From Nymphaea colorata (lineage: Eukaryota > Streptophyta > Magnoliopsida > Nymphaeales > Nymphaeaceae), in assembly GCF_008831285.2 (NCBI RefSeq), contig NC_045138.2:25267934-25331933 (forward strand): a DNA stretch of 64,000 nucleotides, given 5' to 3'. The first letter of the stretch is position 1. Every line of letters starts with the position of its first letter. Position numbers and translations under genes: made by a program. The notes under the pieces were generated by a model that was given only the letters and a program-made list of their open reading frames with translations, was not told where the DNA came from and ran no database searches. Shown here piece by piece: positions 1 to 11,900 of the stretch.

Positions 1-499
1 TCTAGGAGACTCGGCACGAGTCGTTCCATGAAGGGGTTTTTTTTCGTCCGGCTCGCTTCACCTGGGCCAAGTTGCGTGCCTTGAAGCCTTAAGAACCATT
101 TTAGAATCAGTTGATTGGGTGCGGTGGTGGGGTCATCGTGGTATGGTCCTTCTGTGCCAACCATGGAAGATGATGGTAGATTCTGTTTTATAACAGAATA
201 TTCTAAAGACTCCACTTGATCGTTGGATGAATCCCAGTCCCTTCGCCCCCAGATCGAACGTTCACTACGAGACCGAACCGTTGCTTTTTTGTCTTCCTCT
301 CAGAATTGTTTGATATCAGAAAATCCGCTTCCTTTTTATCAAAATTCGCTTCCCCGCTTTGAATTCGTTCGTTACTTTTGTTTTCTTCCGGGTCGTGTAT
401 CGTTTCCCGTATGCGTTACGCTTTGCTGGTAACTGCGGTTTGAACCTTGAACTTAGATTCTTGGCCAGAATCTCACGTCTTTATTTCTTTGCTGTGCAG
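1..499 (+). other. Probable intron 1 of the APS reductase gene
   Basis: No part of this stretch reads as the plastid transit peptide or the N-terminal reductase segment that should precede the exon starting at 500. It ends in a pyrimidine-rich tract and a CAG acceptor at 497-499, so I read it as the 3' part of intron 1. The short open frame at 223-432 resembles no APS reductase exon. The true first exon should lie before the window. Confidence 0.6.
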
Positions 500-1780
500 T
501 GGAGCTGAGGATGTAGCACTAATCGAATACGCACGGCTCACCGGCAGGCCGTTCCGGGTGTTCAGTCTAGATACAGGAAGGTTGAACCCCGAGACTTATC
601 AGTTTTTTGATGTGGTGGAGAAGCACTATGGCATCCACATAGAGTACATGTTCCCTGATTCTGTTGAGGTTCAAGCTTTGGTTCGAACCAAGGGCTTGTT
701 CTCCTTCTATGAAGATGGGCACCAGGAGTGCTGCAGGGTGAGAAAGGTGCGCCCCCTCCGGCGAGCTCTCAAAGGGCTAAGGGCATGGATCACCGGACAG
801 CGCAAAGATCAGTCACCGGGCACCAGGGCTCACATTCCTGTGGTTCAAGTCGACCCTTCTTTTGAAGGGTTGGATGGTGGTGCTGGCAGCCTGATCAAGT
901 GGAATCCTGTGGCTAATGTTAATGGTGTTGATATGTGGAATTTTCTCCGGGCCATGAACGTGCCAGTGAATTCCTTGCACTCTCAGGTAATCGTCTGGAA
1001 TTGATCATAGATTATCTTGGACGGTTCATATTTATCGTAGTTTCTATGAGTCCATTGAACGCTCTGCATAGTTGTTGACTGATTGCAATTCTTTTGCTAT
1101 ATAACTGTTGCGGCTAAGACATGTTGAGGTGATTGTTTTGAACAGGGTTATGTCTCTATTGGTTGTGAGCCTTGCACAAGGCCTGTGTTACCGGGTCAAC
1201 ACGAGCGAGAAGGCCGCTGGTGGTGGGAGGATGCAAAGGCGAAGGAGTGCGGCCTTCACAAGGGAAACATCCAGCAGGAGGTCGAAGGAAATGGGAGCGC
1301 CGCCACGAATGGTTCTGCTGCCCCATCAGACATTTTCAACAGCAAGAGCGTGGTGAGCCTCAGCCGTGTTGGAATTGAGAATCTGATGAAGGTGGAGAAC
1401 CGGAGGGAGCCATGGCTGGTTGTCCTTTATGCTCCATGGTGCCGCTTTTGCCAAGTAAGCAAAGTTGATGTCCAAAATGTAAACCAGCCATATCTGGAAT
1501 CTCTTTAAGTTCTTTACACTAAAGCAATTTTCATTTTTCTCAGGCCATGGAAGGTTCTTTCGTGGAGCTGGCAGAGAAATTGGAGGGCATGTCTTCTGGT
1601 GTCAAAGTGGGGAAATTCAGAGCAGATGGGGAGCAGAAGGAGTTCTCGAAGGAGCAGCTTCAGTTGGGTAGCTTCCCCACGATCCTGTTCTTCCCTAAGC
1701 ATTCATCCACACCCATCAAATACCCCTCAGAGAAACGGGATGTCGACTCATTGCTAGCATTCGTGAAAGCCCTCCAATAG
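500..1780 (+). CDS. APR: Adenylyl-sulfate (APS) reductase, 5' partial
   Basis: The gene encodes plastid APS reductase, which reduces adenosine 5'-phosphosulfate to sulfite with glutathione-derived electrons in sulfate assimilation. Exons are 500-986, 1146-1454 and 1544-1780, all GT-AG, and give about 344 codons in one frame. The first exon begins inside a serine codon (AG|T) of the [12 protein letters not shown] block. The reductase domain carries the paired cysteines of HQECCRVRK and GCEPCT, which bind the 4Fe-4S cluster in this family. The C-terminal half is a thioredoxin/glutaredoxin-like domain with APWCRFCQ and ends in VKALQ. The plant proteins I remember have CPFC here; this copy has Arg (CGC) in place of Pro. 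The transit peptide exon is missing only because of the window edge. The family call is secure; the effect of CRFC on activity is unknown. Confidence 0.95.
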
Positions 1781-3070
1781 GCTTTTGCTGGAAGAGAAAA
1801 GGAAGAAAATATCCGACACTGAAGCATATAAGTGGGGCATGGGGCGTTTGAGCTCTTCGCGCTGTTGCCCTGCCTTACGAGGACAATGCGTGGTCGTTTC
1901 ACTTTCGGTAGTGCAACGCGGGCAGTGATAGTCCTCTAAATTGAACAGATGCTGGTTAATGCACTTGAGACGGTGTATATAATTTTGTGTTGTTTCTCCG
2001 TTCCTCATTGCAGGGAGTTCCCCTTCTACTTCAGATTTATGTAGCTTTATTCATCTATGATATGAAATTGGAAGGCTTGTTTTCTGTTATCTTAAACATA
2101 TATAGTGTGCGGGGTTCTGCTTGTCATGATCTCGAGCGCGGTTCTGCTTCGCATACCATAAGCCCGTTACTGTTGTTCTGCCAACCTAAGTACTCAGAGC
2201 GATGTGTTACCAATGAATACAATTATTGGCAGGAGAATAGACGTCTCATCAGACGGGCGCGCACATACAAGTTGAAATGAAAAAGAACCACCAAATATTG
2301 CGATAACAGTAATAGCGTCGATGTTGATGGTGGTAATGACATCGATGACGACAGAGAGATGAAAGCGAGTTCTTTTTCATGAGCCTTAAAATTGTGCGAT
2401 TCAGGCACCCGCGCTCATTGTTCATTGGTCTTTTGTCGTGGAGAAGGTACGGCCAATGCTACAGGACATTGTTCATCGTTTCTATTGTTCTTTAAGTGGT
2501 TGCCATCCCATTAATAAGGCAAGCACTGAAGATCGCCTCTCTCATTTACACTTGCTACTTGTGCAACACATTTTCGCAGGTCTGTAATCTTGACACAAAT
2601 GAAAGCACATTTTTGTATCAAATGCCAGATACTGAATCTGGTTTTGTAATAGCCATACCGACAACCTTCTGATAGAGCATGAAATTGTTGCAGGGTTGAA
2701 CTTGATGTCTTCTGCTTTATTTTCTTCTTTTCTGGGTGAGATTGCAGCAAGGGCGCCTCTTCACTTTCAATTCATGAAACTGTCAAACTTTGAGACCAAA
2801 GACCCCCTCCTCCGGAGAAGAAAGTCAATCGTTCTATTCGACATCTTCTAGATACTGAAAACACTAGCGTGTTGGATTATCATGCTGACCATTGATTATC
2901 ATCCAAAAAATGGTGAACTTGTTTCGCAAGAAAGGGGAAAGTTAGCTCTCAAAATAAGATTTTAAGGAATTGGTACAATCAAAGGAGAAGGAAATAACGA
3001 AACAGAAATAAAAGCTTGTTTTGCCGACAAGACTTCGTTTCACTTGGCTAGTGAGTCCAAACTTCTAGGG

Positions 3071-3281
3071 CACGTTTGATCCCCAAGCATTTTACAGTAG
3101 ATGGTGCACTAAAATTCAAAATTTTGAAATAGGTTCTGGTTCCATCAAACGGTGGATGGAATTTGTACCCGTTCACACAACGGCAATGGAGAATCAGGGA
3201 TAACAGTTCACATTCCAAATATTCTGGGACTGAAGTTCCTGGAAACTTCATTTCTATTCTATATTCCAAGGGATCAAACGT
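3071..3281. mobile_element. Small inverted-repeat element (MITE-like)
   Basis: The ends carry the inverted sequence ACGTTTGATCCC at about 3072-3083 and its complement GGGATCAAACGT at about 3269-3280, enclosing roughly 190 bp without coding potential. Length and terminal inverted repeats suit a non-autonomous DNA transposon. I found no clear target-site duplication, so family and exact borders are open. Confidence 0.4.
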
Positions 3282-5696
3282 TATACTTGGTAAATCGTTG
3301 TCAAGGATTTAGTATCAAGGTGCTACTTTAAGCATAACGGGAATTGACAAAGTGAGTGCCCACTGAACCAAAACTTGCCATTCAAGAAAAAAGGTACATA
3401 AATAACTATGAGACATAGACTTGTCAGACATCAAGATAAAGATTGAATTGGATGACTAATTCAATTTTTATAATTATAAACACTTTTCTTAAGCCAACAA
3501 TGGCTTCTCACCTGGCTAGAGAGTGGACGGAAGAGACTTTCAGTTGAAAAAGTTGCCCGGTTTAATATATGTTTTGCAATAAACCCCAAAAAAAAACTGT
3601 CCGTCTCTGTATGGTTTTTCTTTCTAATGCTAGCTTTTATTTTTCAAGTTTTTGCCATGCATTTAGCAAACCATATGTTTTAAAACCCCTAGATTAGGGA
3701 GGCCACTCATCAGAATCTATCAACAAAACCATGGGTGTAAACTACAAATCGATCAGAATGAAGAGAGGTCACACTTTTAGCCATGGAGACGGAACAAAGC
3801 TAACAGCGCAAAGAAGAGGAGAAAAAAAAAACGAGGAAGGGGAAGAAGAGGACTGCATTTTTTTGCACATCATACAACATCAAATGAATAAATAAATAAA
3901 TAAATCAGGCAAAAAATGCTACATTGATTTCTAATAATTCACAAATACAAATGCCATACAAAATACCAACAAAACGTTGACAATGTTGAGACCATGGTTT
4001 TCCATCTCTCCCAGTCTGGAAGCCTTGCTTGGTCCGGTAACATTGTTGGACTTCACAGAGTTATTGACAGGCTTCATACTACAACAAGCAAACATACAAC
4101 TTAGAGAAAAACAAACTTATACGGAAGCATAAACCTAAGTGTGTGTGGGCGTGCCTTCACAGAACAAGTCTTTGTGTGTCACTTTTTTAAAATTTTCTTG
4201 CAAGATTACTTGTGTGATGAAAAAGCTACATGAATGTACCGAAGACCAGAACAAATCAATCCAGGAGTTTGCACTATGAAGATCTCAGATTTAGGATCCA
4301 GATTTATTCAATAATATACATGTTCTCATGATGTATGAACAAAATCCTAGCAGACCAATGGTGTGTGTACCAATAAGTTATTGAAACTTCACAATTAACA
4401 TATAGAAAGTGTTTTGCATGTCTTGCATCTCAAATCCAATTACCTTTTCTCCAACCTCCCCTTTTCACATTTAAATCCATGCTCTTCCCTTTTTTCAGAC
4501 ACAAAAATCAAGGCTCTTATAAGCATCTTGGATCAAAGATCCCTTCACCTTGTTTCTAACAAGAGGAAGGATCTTATAACCAGTGCCCGAGATCAAGCAT
4601 CCAAAATTTGATCTTGCTCAGCATTGAAACCCTTAAGCACACAAGGTGATCTAATTTAAACTTGTCCTTAGACTGGGCTCTAGCCTAAATAAAAGAAATT
4701 AAAGGCAAAGCTTCATACCAAAGCCTAGGTACAAATCAAACAAGGGATCTGAAATTAAGAACTAACTTTTGTCAGATTCAAGAACGCTGACAAAGAATTT
4801 GATTCGAGCCACTAATCAATGTAAGCATGAAGAAGTGTAATTCATAAGTCTAACTAAAGTGTAATATGAGATAATTCAATAACCTTGAAACTTAGTGTGA
4901 AGCTCCTGGAATACGAAACCCAACTTCCCAATTTACACCTTCAAAGAGGCGTTCAATAACCCAAATCTGATAATGAACCCTTAAATTAGGATCAGAGCCT
5001 CTGTGACATCTGATCTTACAGTAGACGTCCACATTAAACTAAAACTTGAGGACCTTAGATTAGACTCTATGTTAAGCTAAAACGTAAGATTGCAGACTTC
5101 TGCCGGAAAATCTAGGGGCACCATAAGCAAGTAGTATCTCGGATTCAGTTTTTTCTTCTCTTTTTTTTTTTTGCTGTTTAGGCATAACCAAGAGAGGTAG
5201 ACTGGTAGAAATCACTCAATCAGGCCCCTTCCGGGTTTAACCAGAGATCCTCGGGTCCAATAATGGAGCAGATCCAAGGGAACCAAACAAGCCTATTTAA
5301 GAGTTTGATCCAAAGATCCATTTTTAGGATTGACTAACTTTCAAGCCACTCAATCCCCGAAAACAATCACGTTCCTCTGGTTCGATGAGTGGAAAAAAGG
5401 GAAATGGGAGAAATAACATGTCAAATCAACAGTTACCCCTAACCTTTGCAAAGTAAATGGAAACAGGAAAAGCGATAGATGCCGTAAAGACCAGCACAGC
5501 ACAATAATTCATTTTCGAAGGACACCTTTTCGTGCCACAGCAGACAGAAAACATGGGGGCTGGTTTCCCTTTAGGCCGTAAGAACACTTGGATGGAATGG
5601 CCTACTCTACCACACCAAAGACCAAAGGGTGAAAATTCACACAGTAGAAAGGGAGTTTAGACAGTGATCAGAAAAGTTGCCTAAGTGACAGTGGCA

Positions 5697-5720
5697 ATAT
5701 ATATATATATATATATATAT
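5697..5720. repeat. AT microsatellite
   Basis: An uninterrupted run of twelve AT dinucleotides in intergenic sequence. Confidence 0.9.
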
Positions 5721-6096
5721 CAGCAATCTTATCAGAATCTTTAAAGCTACACATGAACACCTGATAAATGATATACTAAAGCTGAATAGACCACTACGCC
5801 ATGATTATCATCTAGCAGTGTGGCAGCAAAGATTGGGAAATTTTATCATCCCAAAAGGCCAAGACTCCGTGTAACTCACCATGTTGAATATGCTGCACCC
5901 AGTCGTGCATGATCACATGTCATTAGCACCCTATCATGTATTAATCTCACTACTTTTAGCACTTCTCGGAGATGTACTGCGATTTACAAAGCTTGTCTGG
6001 CAGAAAAAGTGTAACCCAAACAAGCCCAGTTGAGAGCCATCTAACGTAGTTCTCAAGAGTTTCAAGGACCTAGAATACATGAAAAAACTTGAATCA

Positions 6097-6252
6097 TGGG
6101 CAGAACCACATGTGGGCATGTGGAGGCAATTTGCCCACACAGTCCAATAAAATCCGTTATTTTTATATTGGTAACCCCAAAGTTTTGCATATTTACATAT
6201 AAAAAGTCACTCAGATATACAGGGAGTGCCCCTCAGCCATATGGCTCTGCCA
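6097..6252. mobile_element. Short inverted-repeat element with GGCAGARCC ends
   Basis: The left end reads GGCAGAACCACATG and the complement of the right end reads GGCAGAGCCATATG, two differences in 14 bases, around a 155-bp non-coding body. I recall similar GGCAGAGCC/GGCTCTGCC-ended non-autonomous repeats from plant genomes. A partly similar phrase (TTGCCCACACATGCCCATAC) occurs near 12850. No convincing target duplication was seen. Confidence 0.4.
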
Positions 6253-6759
6253 TTGACCTGAATACAGCCCTCGTTCGTATCCCTGGTTAGGCAAGACTCA
6301 ACATGCCCACAAGAACTAAACGGGTTGGGATTAGAGACACACTCAAGACATGACAAAGAAGCTTCTTCACCCCGAGTTTAATCCCACATGTTAGTGCCCA
6401 TACAAGTTTGATCTTGAGGGGGCTGCCATCATCTAAAAATAGATAAGTCACAACCAGTGTCACCGAAATCAGATCTTGTACCCATACGCCAACTCCGCAG
6501 ATCAGATAAATCTTAACTGAGTACTGTATATTTTTATCAAAAATGGATATTTATATATATATATAAATAAAAAGTCATAAATTATTTTTAAAATAGCAAA
6601 AAAAGACACGTGACACCACGCTATCAGCCACTGAATGGATCGGCTTGCCACCAAGTTGGGTCAAATCGGCCGACTCAACCCGATTTCTATAAAGCTGGAC
6701 AAAACAGTTGGGACGAAAAAGAACCTCCTTTTTGTTAAAAGAAAGCTAACACACCAGAT

Positions 6760-8930
6760 CTATAAACTGAGCAAATAAAGCAGATCCAAGCAAAACATGG
6801 CCACTGGCAAGCCAATGGTACTGTCGGCCGCAACTACACGGTGAAAGTTATTTAACCATTTAACCCGTCGAAAAGAATTAGATGTGGAAGTACTTCTGGT
6901 ATAGTAATGTCACGCTCCTACTTTTTGTATATAGGCTTAACAGATAAACATGCTTTGTTTGCTTCCTATCACGTTGGCGCCCTTAATTAAGGTCCCCAAG
7001 TAAAACAAAGTCCAGTTAAAGTTGCATCTTATTTATTGTTTAAAGCATGATAGATCCCATTTAGTAGACCCCATGATACGCCATGTTCATATTCTAAACC
7101 AAATTAAAGAATGCATCGTTACGCTACCTAAATCTTTAAATCATTAGAAACGACCAAGAATCAAGCTCAATAAGCAATTAAAATAATTTAAAGAAATTAT
7201 ATTTGACAAAGATCGAAATCTTCTCACCTTCCCGGGAAAACACAAGCACCGCTACCTGCAATTGGAACAGACCAAACCAGAAATGAGCCCCGAAATCAAT
7301 CGAAACAAACAACAACATTTTCAAGCAAAAGATGGAAACCCAACATAGCAAAGATCATCCACCATGAATCATGAACAAAAAAAATCAAAAAGCAACTTAG
7401 GTTATTGAGCAGCAAGAAAAGACACCAACAAAAGGAATTCAGGCTAAGAGAAGAGACTCACTTGGGTCAGTGGTAGAGATAATGGCGACACCATTGAAAT
7501 CACAGGAACCAGAGACTCTCCCTTCCTTCTGGTAATAGCTATCAAACGCATAAGATGCGTGGTGCTTCACCGTGTTCGGATCATAGCACACTTCTCCCGG
7601 CTGAATCGCCGAGCAATTCGCGTGTCCCGGCCCGCAAGCCCAGTCAAGAGCTGCCTGCAGCAACTTAGTGTCTGCTCCATCCATGGACACGCAGAACGTC
7701 TTATTGGTGGTGTCATTGGCCATGAAAGCCCCACTTCCAGAGACGTGCAAAAGGTACACCGGCGTGCCGTTCCCGTAGAACAAACCCCAATTCGCCTCGG
7801 AAGCAGGGCTGGTTCTCAGATCTTCGTTCATCAGTTCATAGATGTAGACGCTCGGAGTCACCTCCGGCCGCTTTGGCGTCCCGCTCTTGTCGAGTATGTG
7901 CTTGATGAGGTTGGAGTTGTAGGCGTCGGCGTTGTCGATTGTAGCGTAGGGCTCCTGCTTGGGATCCCCTTTCGAAGGCCACCCTGTTTCTGTGATTAAG
8001 ATAGGCACATCCGAGAAATTGAGGTTCTCCATCGAGACATACGCGGAATCGATCATGGCGTCGAGGACGTTGGTGTAGTGAAGCAAAGTATTGGGATCAA
8101 CCTCCTCTTTCGTGGGACTGATTGGCCGGAACAGAGCATTGTCAAGGGGAACCACACCTTTGTTTTGCATAAAGACATAGTAGGGATAGAGATTGAGCAT
8201 CAATGGCGAGCCGGTTCTGCGGAGGAAGGACAAAAGGGGGAGGAGATATTGCTCAAGGGTATGATTGAAGAAGGCCTGAGAAGGGGAAAGGGGTCGATGA
8301 TGATGTCTGCCGGGTGGGGAGTAGATACCTTGACGACGGAATCGAGGTTGGAGGCGACGAGGGCATTGTGGAGGGACTCGATGGCAGGGAGGAGGAGAGG
8401 GGAGGCGGAGGAGAGAGTGGTGAGGACCTCGTCACCGACGGCGATGGCGACGATGGCGGTGTCGGGATAGAAGGAGGCGATGTTGGTCTTGACCCAAGCG
8501 GCGGCGGAGGCATTGGAGGAGCCGATGCCCAGCAGTTGGTTGTTGGGGATGCCAACGATGACCCTAATCTTCGTCCTGGAGAGGGCGCGGAGGAGGTCGG
8601 GATCGGCGTCGTAGAGGCGGACGTGGGTGATCTGCTGAACCTTCAGGAGGGACACCAGCTCCGTCGGCGAGAGCATGGAAGACACGTCCGTTCCTATGTT
8701 CACCCCCACATAGGGCTCTTCCTTCACTACCACTCCCACCGCCACTGCCGCTACTGCTGCTCATGCGCCAAAATACATCAACAGAGAAGAAAAAAATGAT
8801 TGTTTACCAATCTCACAAAGACAGAGAGAGAAAGAGAGAGAGGTCGGCTATGGAGTCTTGGGGGGTTGGGAAATGTACCTGAGAGGCAGAGGAGAGTGAG
8901 GAGGAGCTTGTTGCTTGCACTAGCATCCAT
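6760..8930 (-). CDS. Glucan endo-1,3-beta-glucosidase (GH17 + X8, GPI type), frameshifted
   Basis: The product would hydrolyse beta-1,3-glucan (callose) at the cell wall or plasma membrane. Proposed exons, 5' to 3', are 8879-8930 (signal peptide start MDASASNKLLLTLLCLS), 7462-8759 (most of GH17 and X8), 7228-7255 (28-nt microexon reading SSGACVFPG) and, tentatively, 6760-6820. The GH17 nucleophile motif is ILITETGWPSKG. The acid/base motif reads VAIAVGDEVL, with Asp where VGNEV is usual. The X8 domain starts at KTFCVSMDGAD and keeps its Cys pattern. The last exon would give a hydrophobic tail, TIGLPVAMFCLDLLYLLSL, that suits GPI attachment. The frame breaks near 8283-8286: upstream reads DIIIDPFPL, then a one-base shift is needed before QAFFNHTLEQYLLPLL. 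The base missing from a C run in the sense strand could be a sequencing error or a real lesion. Family is certain, intactness is not, and the last exon is about 0.4. Confidence 0.88.
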
Positions 8931-11900
8931 GGCAATGGTTTGGTGCTGCAGCTGCTGCTCCTCGCATAGCTGTGGGTGGAAGTGGGGCGGGGGAGTGTGT
9001 ACTATTCTTAGGAGTTTGAAGTGTGTTGGGGGCTGCAGTGTAGCGTGGAGATTGTGAAATTTAATAGTGGAGAGGGTGAATTGTTGGGAAGGGAGGAAGA
9101 TTTTGGTCTGATTTTGGCTTATAATTTAATCACAGATACAATCATACAAAGGCTTGTTGGCAAAGGAAATGGCGTCATTCTTGCTTCCCCCCCCCCCCCC
9201 CTCCTTTTCAAGTGGCTGACGCATAAGATTGACCGGTTACGGCCTGCAATTACATTTTTCAGGCTAATAATTCTTTTCTTTTTCAGAAAAATAAGTCTTT
9301 AGATCTCCCCATTGAAAAAATAAGTCTCACTTGAACATGAAGAAAGGCAGAATATGGTGGCATTATTTGACAAACTAAACTTCTTTCCATGGACAACGGA
9401 TTTGGTAGAATGTGCAAGTATAGTTTTGTTTTTTCCTTTTCCTGATCAAACTTTAGAAGTGGGAAAAGAATCTTGAATAAAGTCAGAGTTCATTCAGCAG
9501 TCCACTGTATGGTAAATGCCGAGACAGATTACTGAATAAGGTTAGACTTGAAGCTGCAATGAAACGTGGTTTGAAGTTGTCAGAAGCAAACTCCAAACGT
9601 TATTGGAACTGTGTAGATTTAGGAAGAGGAACCAAAAAAAGAAAACTTTTTTGGTGAATGAAATTACCTTTAACGCTTGTTCAAGAAGGGAAACAAAAAT
9701 CAATCTCCCAAACCCAGGTGATTTAAGTACCCTCTTGGCCTGTGAGACACTAGAAACAAACGAAGTCCTCAAGGCATATACTTGATGCCCCTTGATCATC
9801 TTCTGTTGTTATTATAAGAAACCATCAAAAATACAGGTATGGTTCTGCAATTTTTTTTTTCGTAATTTTTTGCCTTTAAGAGAAGGAAAAAAGGAAATGG
9901 TAGGCAACTTTACAGACCTGGCAGCCGAGTGAAACAACAAACATGTTGCTGTCATGAATTGACAAAGCTGCCCCTAAATGGAGAATAGATGGTGTGGTAT
10001 CTGCAGAGGGAAGAAGACGAATCTTTCTGGAATTTGCTGTATCTCGAAAGGACACCGGTTTCCCTGAAAGACAGGGGTTGCCTCTCACGGGTGTGAAGCT
10101 GTCAATGGAGGCTCCACAGCTCAATCCCTCCAGTTGTCATTCTGGTACCTGCTGCACTCTGCATCTCGCAGCCTGCAGAAGTGATCTCGGATGAATGGTA
10201 GGCCTGCTTTGGTCATTTCCTGCAAATCCAAAGATTTCCACCTTGTAGCCCGAAGGACAAAATCTTCTGTTCTCTTCCATTCACGTGCATACAGTGTGAT
10301 AGAAAGACGGCAAATTTAACTTTGTATTTCGTGAAAAGAGCCTCAACTTTTGCCGAGATGAATCTCTTCGCTTAAACATTTTGAATTTCGAAAGATGAAG
10401 CTGCCAACTTGAGCTATGATCTCAGGGTTGCAGAGAGTTCTGTCGCTGGAGTTTTGTACTAGAGATTAATTTGCTGCTCATTTCGCCATTTGATGTTACT
10501 TTACTCGGCTACAGTAGCTTCTCATTTTTGAATGAGCAGGAGATTTAACAGCCTATCATCTAAAGGAAAAAAAAAAAACATCTCTCATTCTTTTATCCTC
10601 AAAGGCTATGGTGCACACTTCAGGAGTGTCAGGCTACCACCATTTAGGATTTCAAAGGAATAGCACATATGAGAATGACAATGCGCTTTTAATAGACTGC
10701 CTGCTTGACTATGTTATGCCCAATGAAATCACAGGAGCTCTTCCTATTGCCGCTTATAAATTGAATGTACTGGTTCAAGTTGTTGAACACCTCTGTCAAT
10801 CAATCATCAGCTACTTGCGTATCTGAAATTGTGTATTTATGCAGACTACATGAGCTGAGTGGAGGAGGTTAGTAGGCAGACTAAAATATATAGAATAGAG
10901 GAAACATCGTCTTTATTGGTGACGGCGGTAGAGGTTTCTTAGAAGATTATCAAATATATATAGTCTCCCATTTTTTGCAAATATGAAATGGCTTACGCTC
11001 CCTCCGCGACTCCACAGCCTTTAACTTTTTTTAGTATTTTATTTAAACGATCTTGCTGCAAATGTAGGCTGAGGTTTAAAAGCTAGACCATCGCATGTTG
11101 TTTGGTCAGATTCAGGCTCCCATTCTCGTTCAATTGAACTTACATCCAAAATAATGAAGTGAACTTTCAATTTTCACTGGCTGCCAGATTTGTGTTGACA
11201 AGTAGAATATGAACAAGGGGAGCGAGCTTGGGCGCACGATCTTACACTATAGCCTACACTAAGAACGAGGCAGTAAGATGTTCTACCATTAGAAGCCAAA
11301 CCAGAAAAAAAAAATGTATAATGGGACCAGTTATCATTTCCAAGGATTTCAGGGAATGCAATTAATGTCGTGAAAATATATATATACGCTTTCTTCTCTA
11401 CTTTTAAAAAATTCGGGGAGCTCCTGTCCCGTCCAGCTGAGCTGGGTATCGGCGTGCTTTCCAAAAAAATGTCATGGAGAGCTAGCAGTCTGGTGACTCT
11501 GGTTTAGCCTCTGAAAATTAAATACATAACTAAAAGAAAGCTAGAAAAAATCAACCATGTGAAACGTCATATAATGCAATTATGTAAAAGCCTCTCACTT
11601 ATTGCTATTGGACTTCATTCCATACATCTTGGTTTGAAGATCGTAATGTAAATTCCCCACACCAGTCTTCATATCAAACCTGATAAATTCAACGTATTGT
11701 TTAAAGTAGAAAAAAAAAATAAATGGTGACACCGGCTGTTCAGAGTCATTTAACTTAATGAGTAAAGTTGTGATGAACATTTTCATTATCTAGTATTAGT
11801 TCTTGTATTTTTCTCTTTTTTTTTGTTTTTTTATCCAATTATCCATTACTATAAATCAAATAACCCTTTAAATAGGTATCAGCCAAAGACCAACATGATA

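Larger units (their letters stand above)
1781..6096. other. Spacer after the APS reductase gene
   Basis: This should hold the APS reductase 3' UTR followed by AT-rich spacer. I see no exon-like open frame with splice signals. It contains an inverted-repeat element at 3071-3281, a short TAAA run near 3885-3905 and an AT dinucleotide tract at 5697-5720. Confidence 0.6.

Noticed and set aside
223-432. 69-codon open frame before the APS reductase exon
   Set aside because: It bears no resemblance to a transit peptide followed by the conserved pre-SGAEDV segment, and it does not end at a donor in the right phase, so it is not the missing first exon.
682-696. GGTTCGAACC motif resembling a tRNA T-loop
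   Set aside because: It lies within APS reductase coding sequence and no acceptor stem or anticodon arm surrounds it. The similar GGTTCGAAC at 61295 is in the 5' leader of the SKS gene, also without tRNA structure.
8253-8799. Long open frames overlapping the glucanase on the plus strand and in another minus frame
   Set aside because: They are shadows of the GC-rich coding exon in other frames, with biased composition (Gly/Asp or Pro/Ser runs).
9876-10200. Possible minus-strand exon between the glucanase and TDP2
   Set aside because: It has one plausible donor but no recognisable domain, an interrupted frame upstream and no partner exons.
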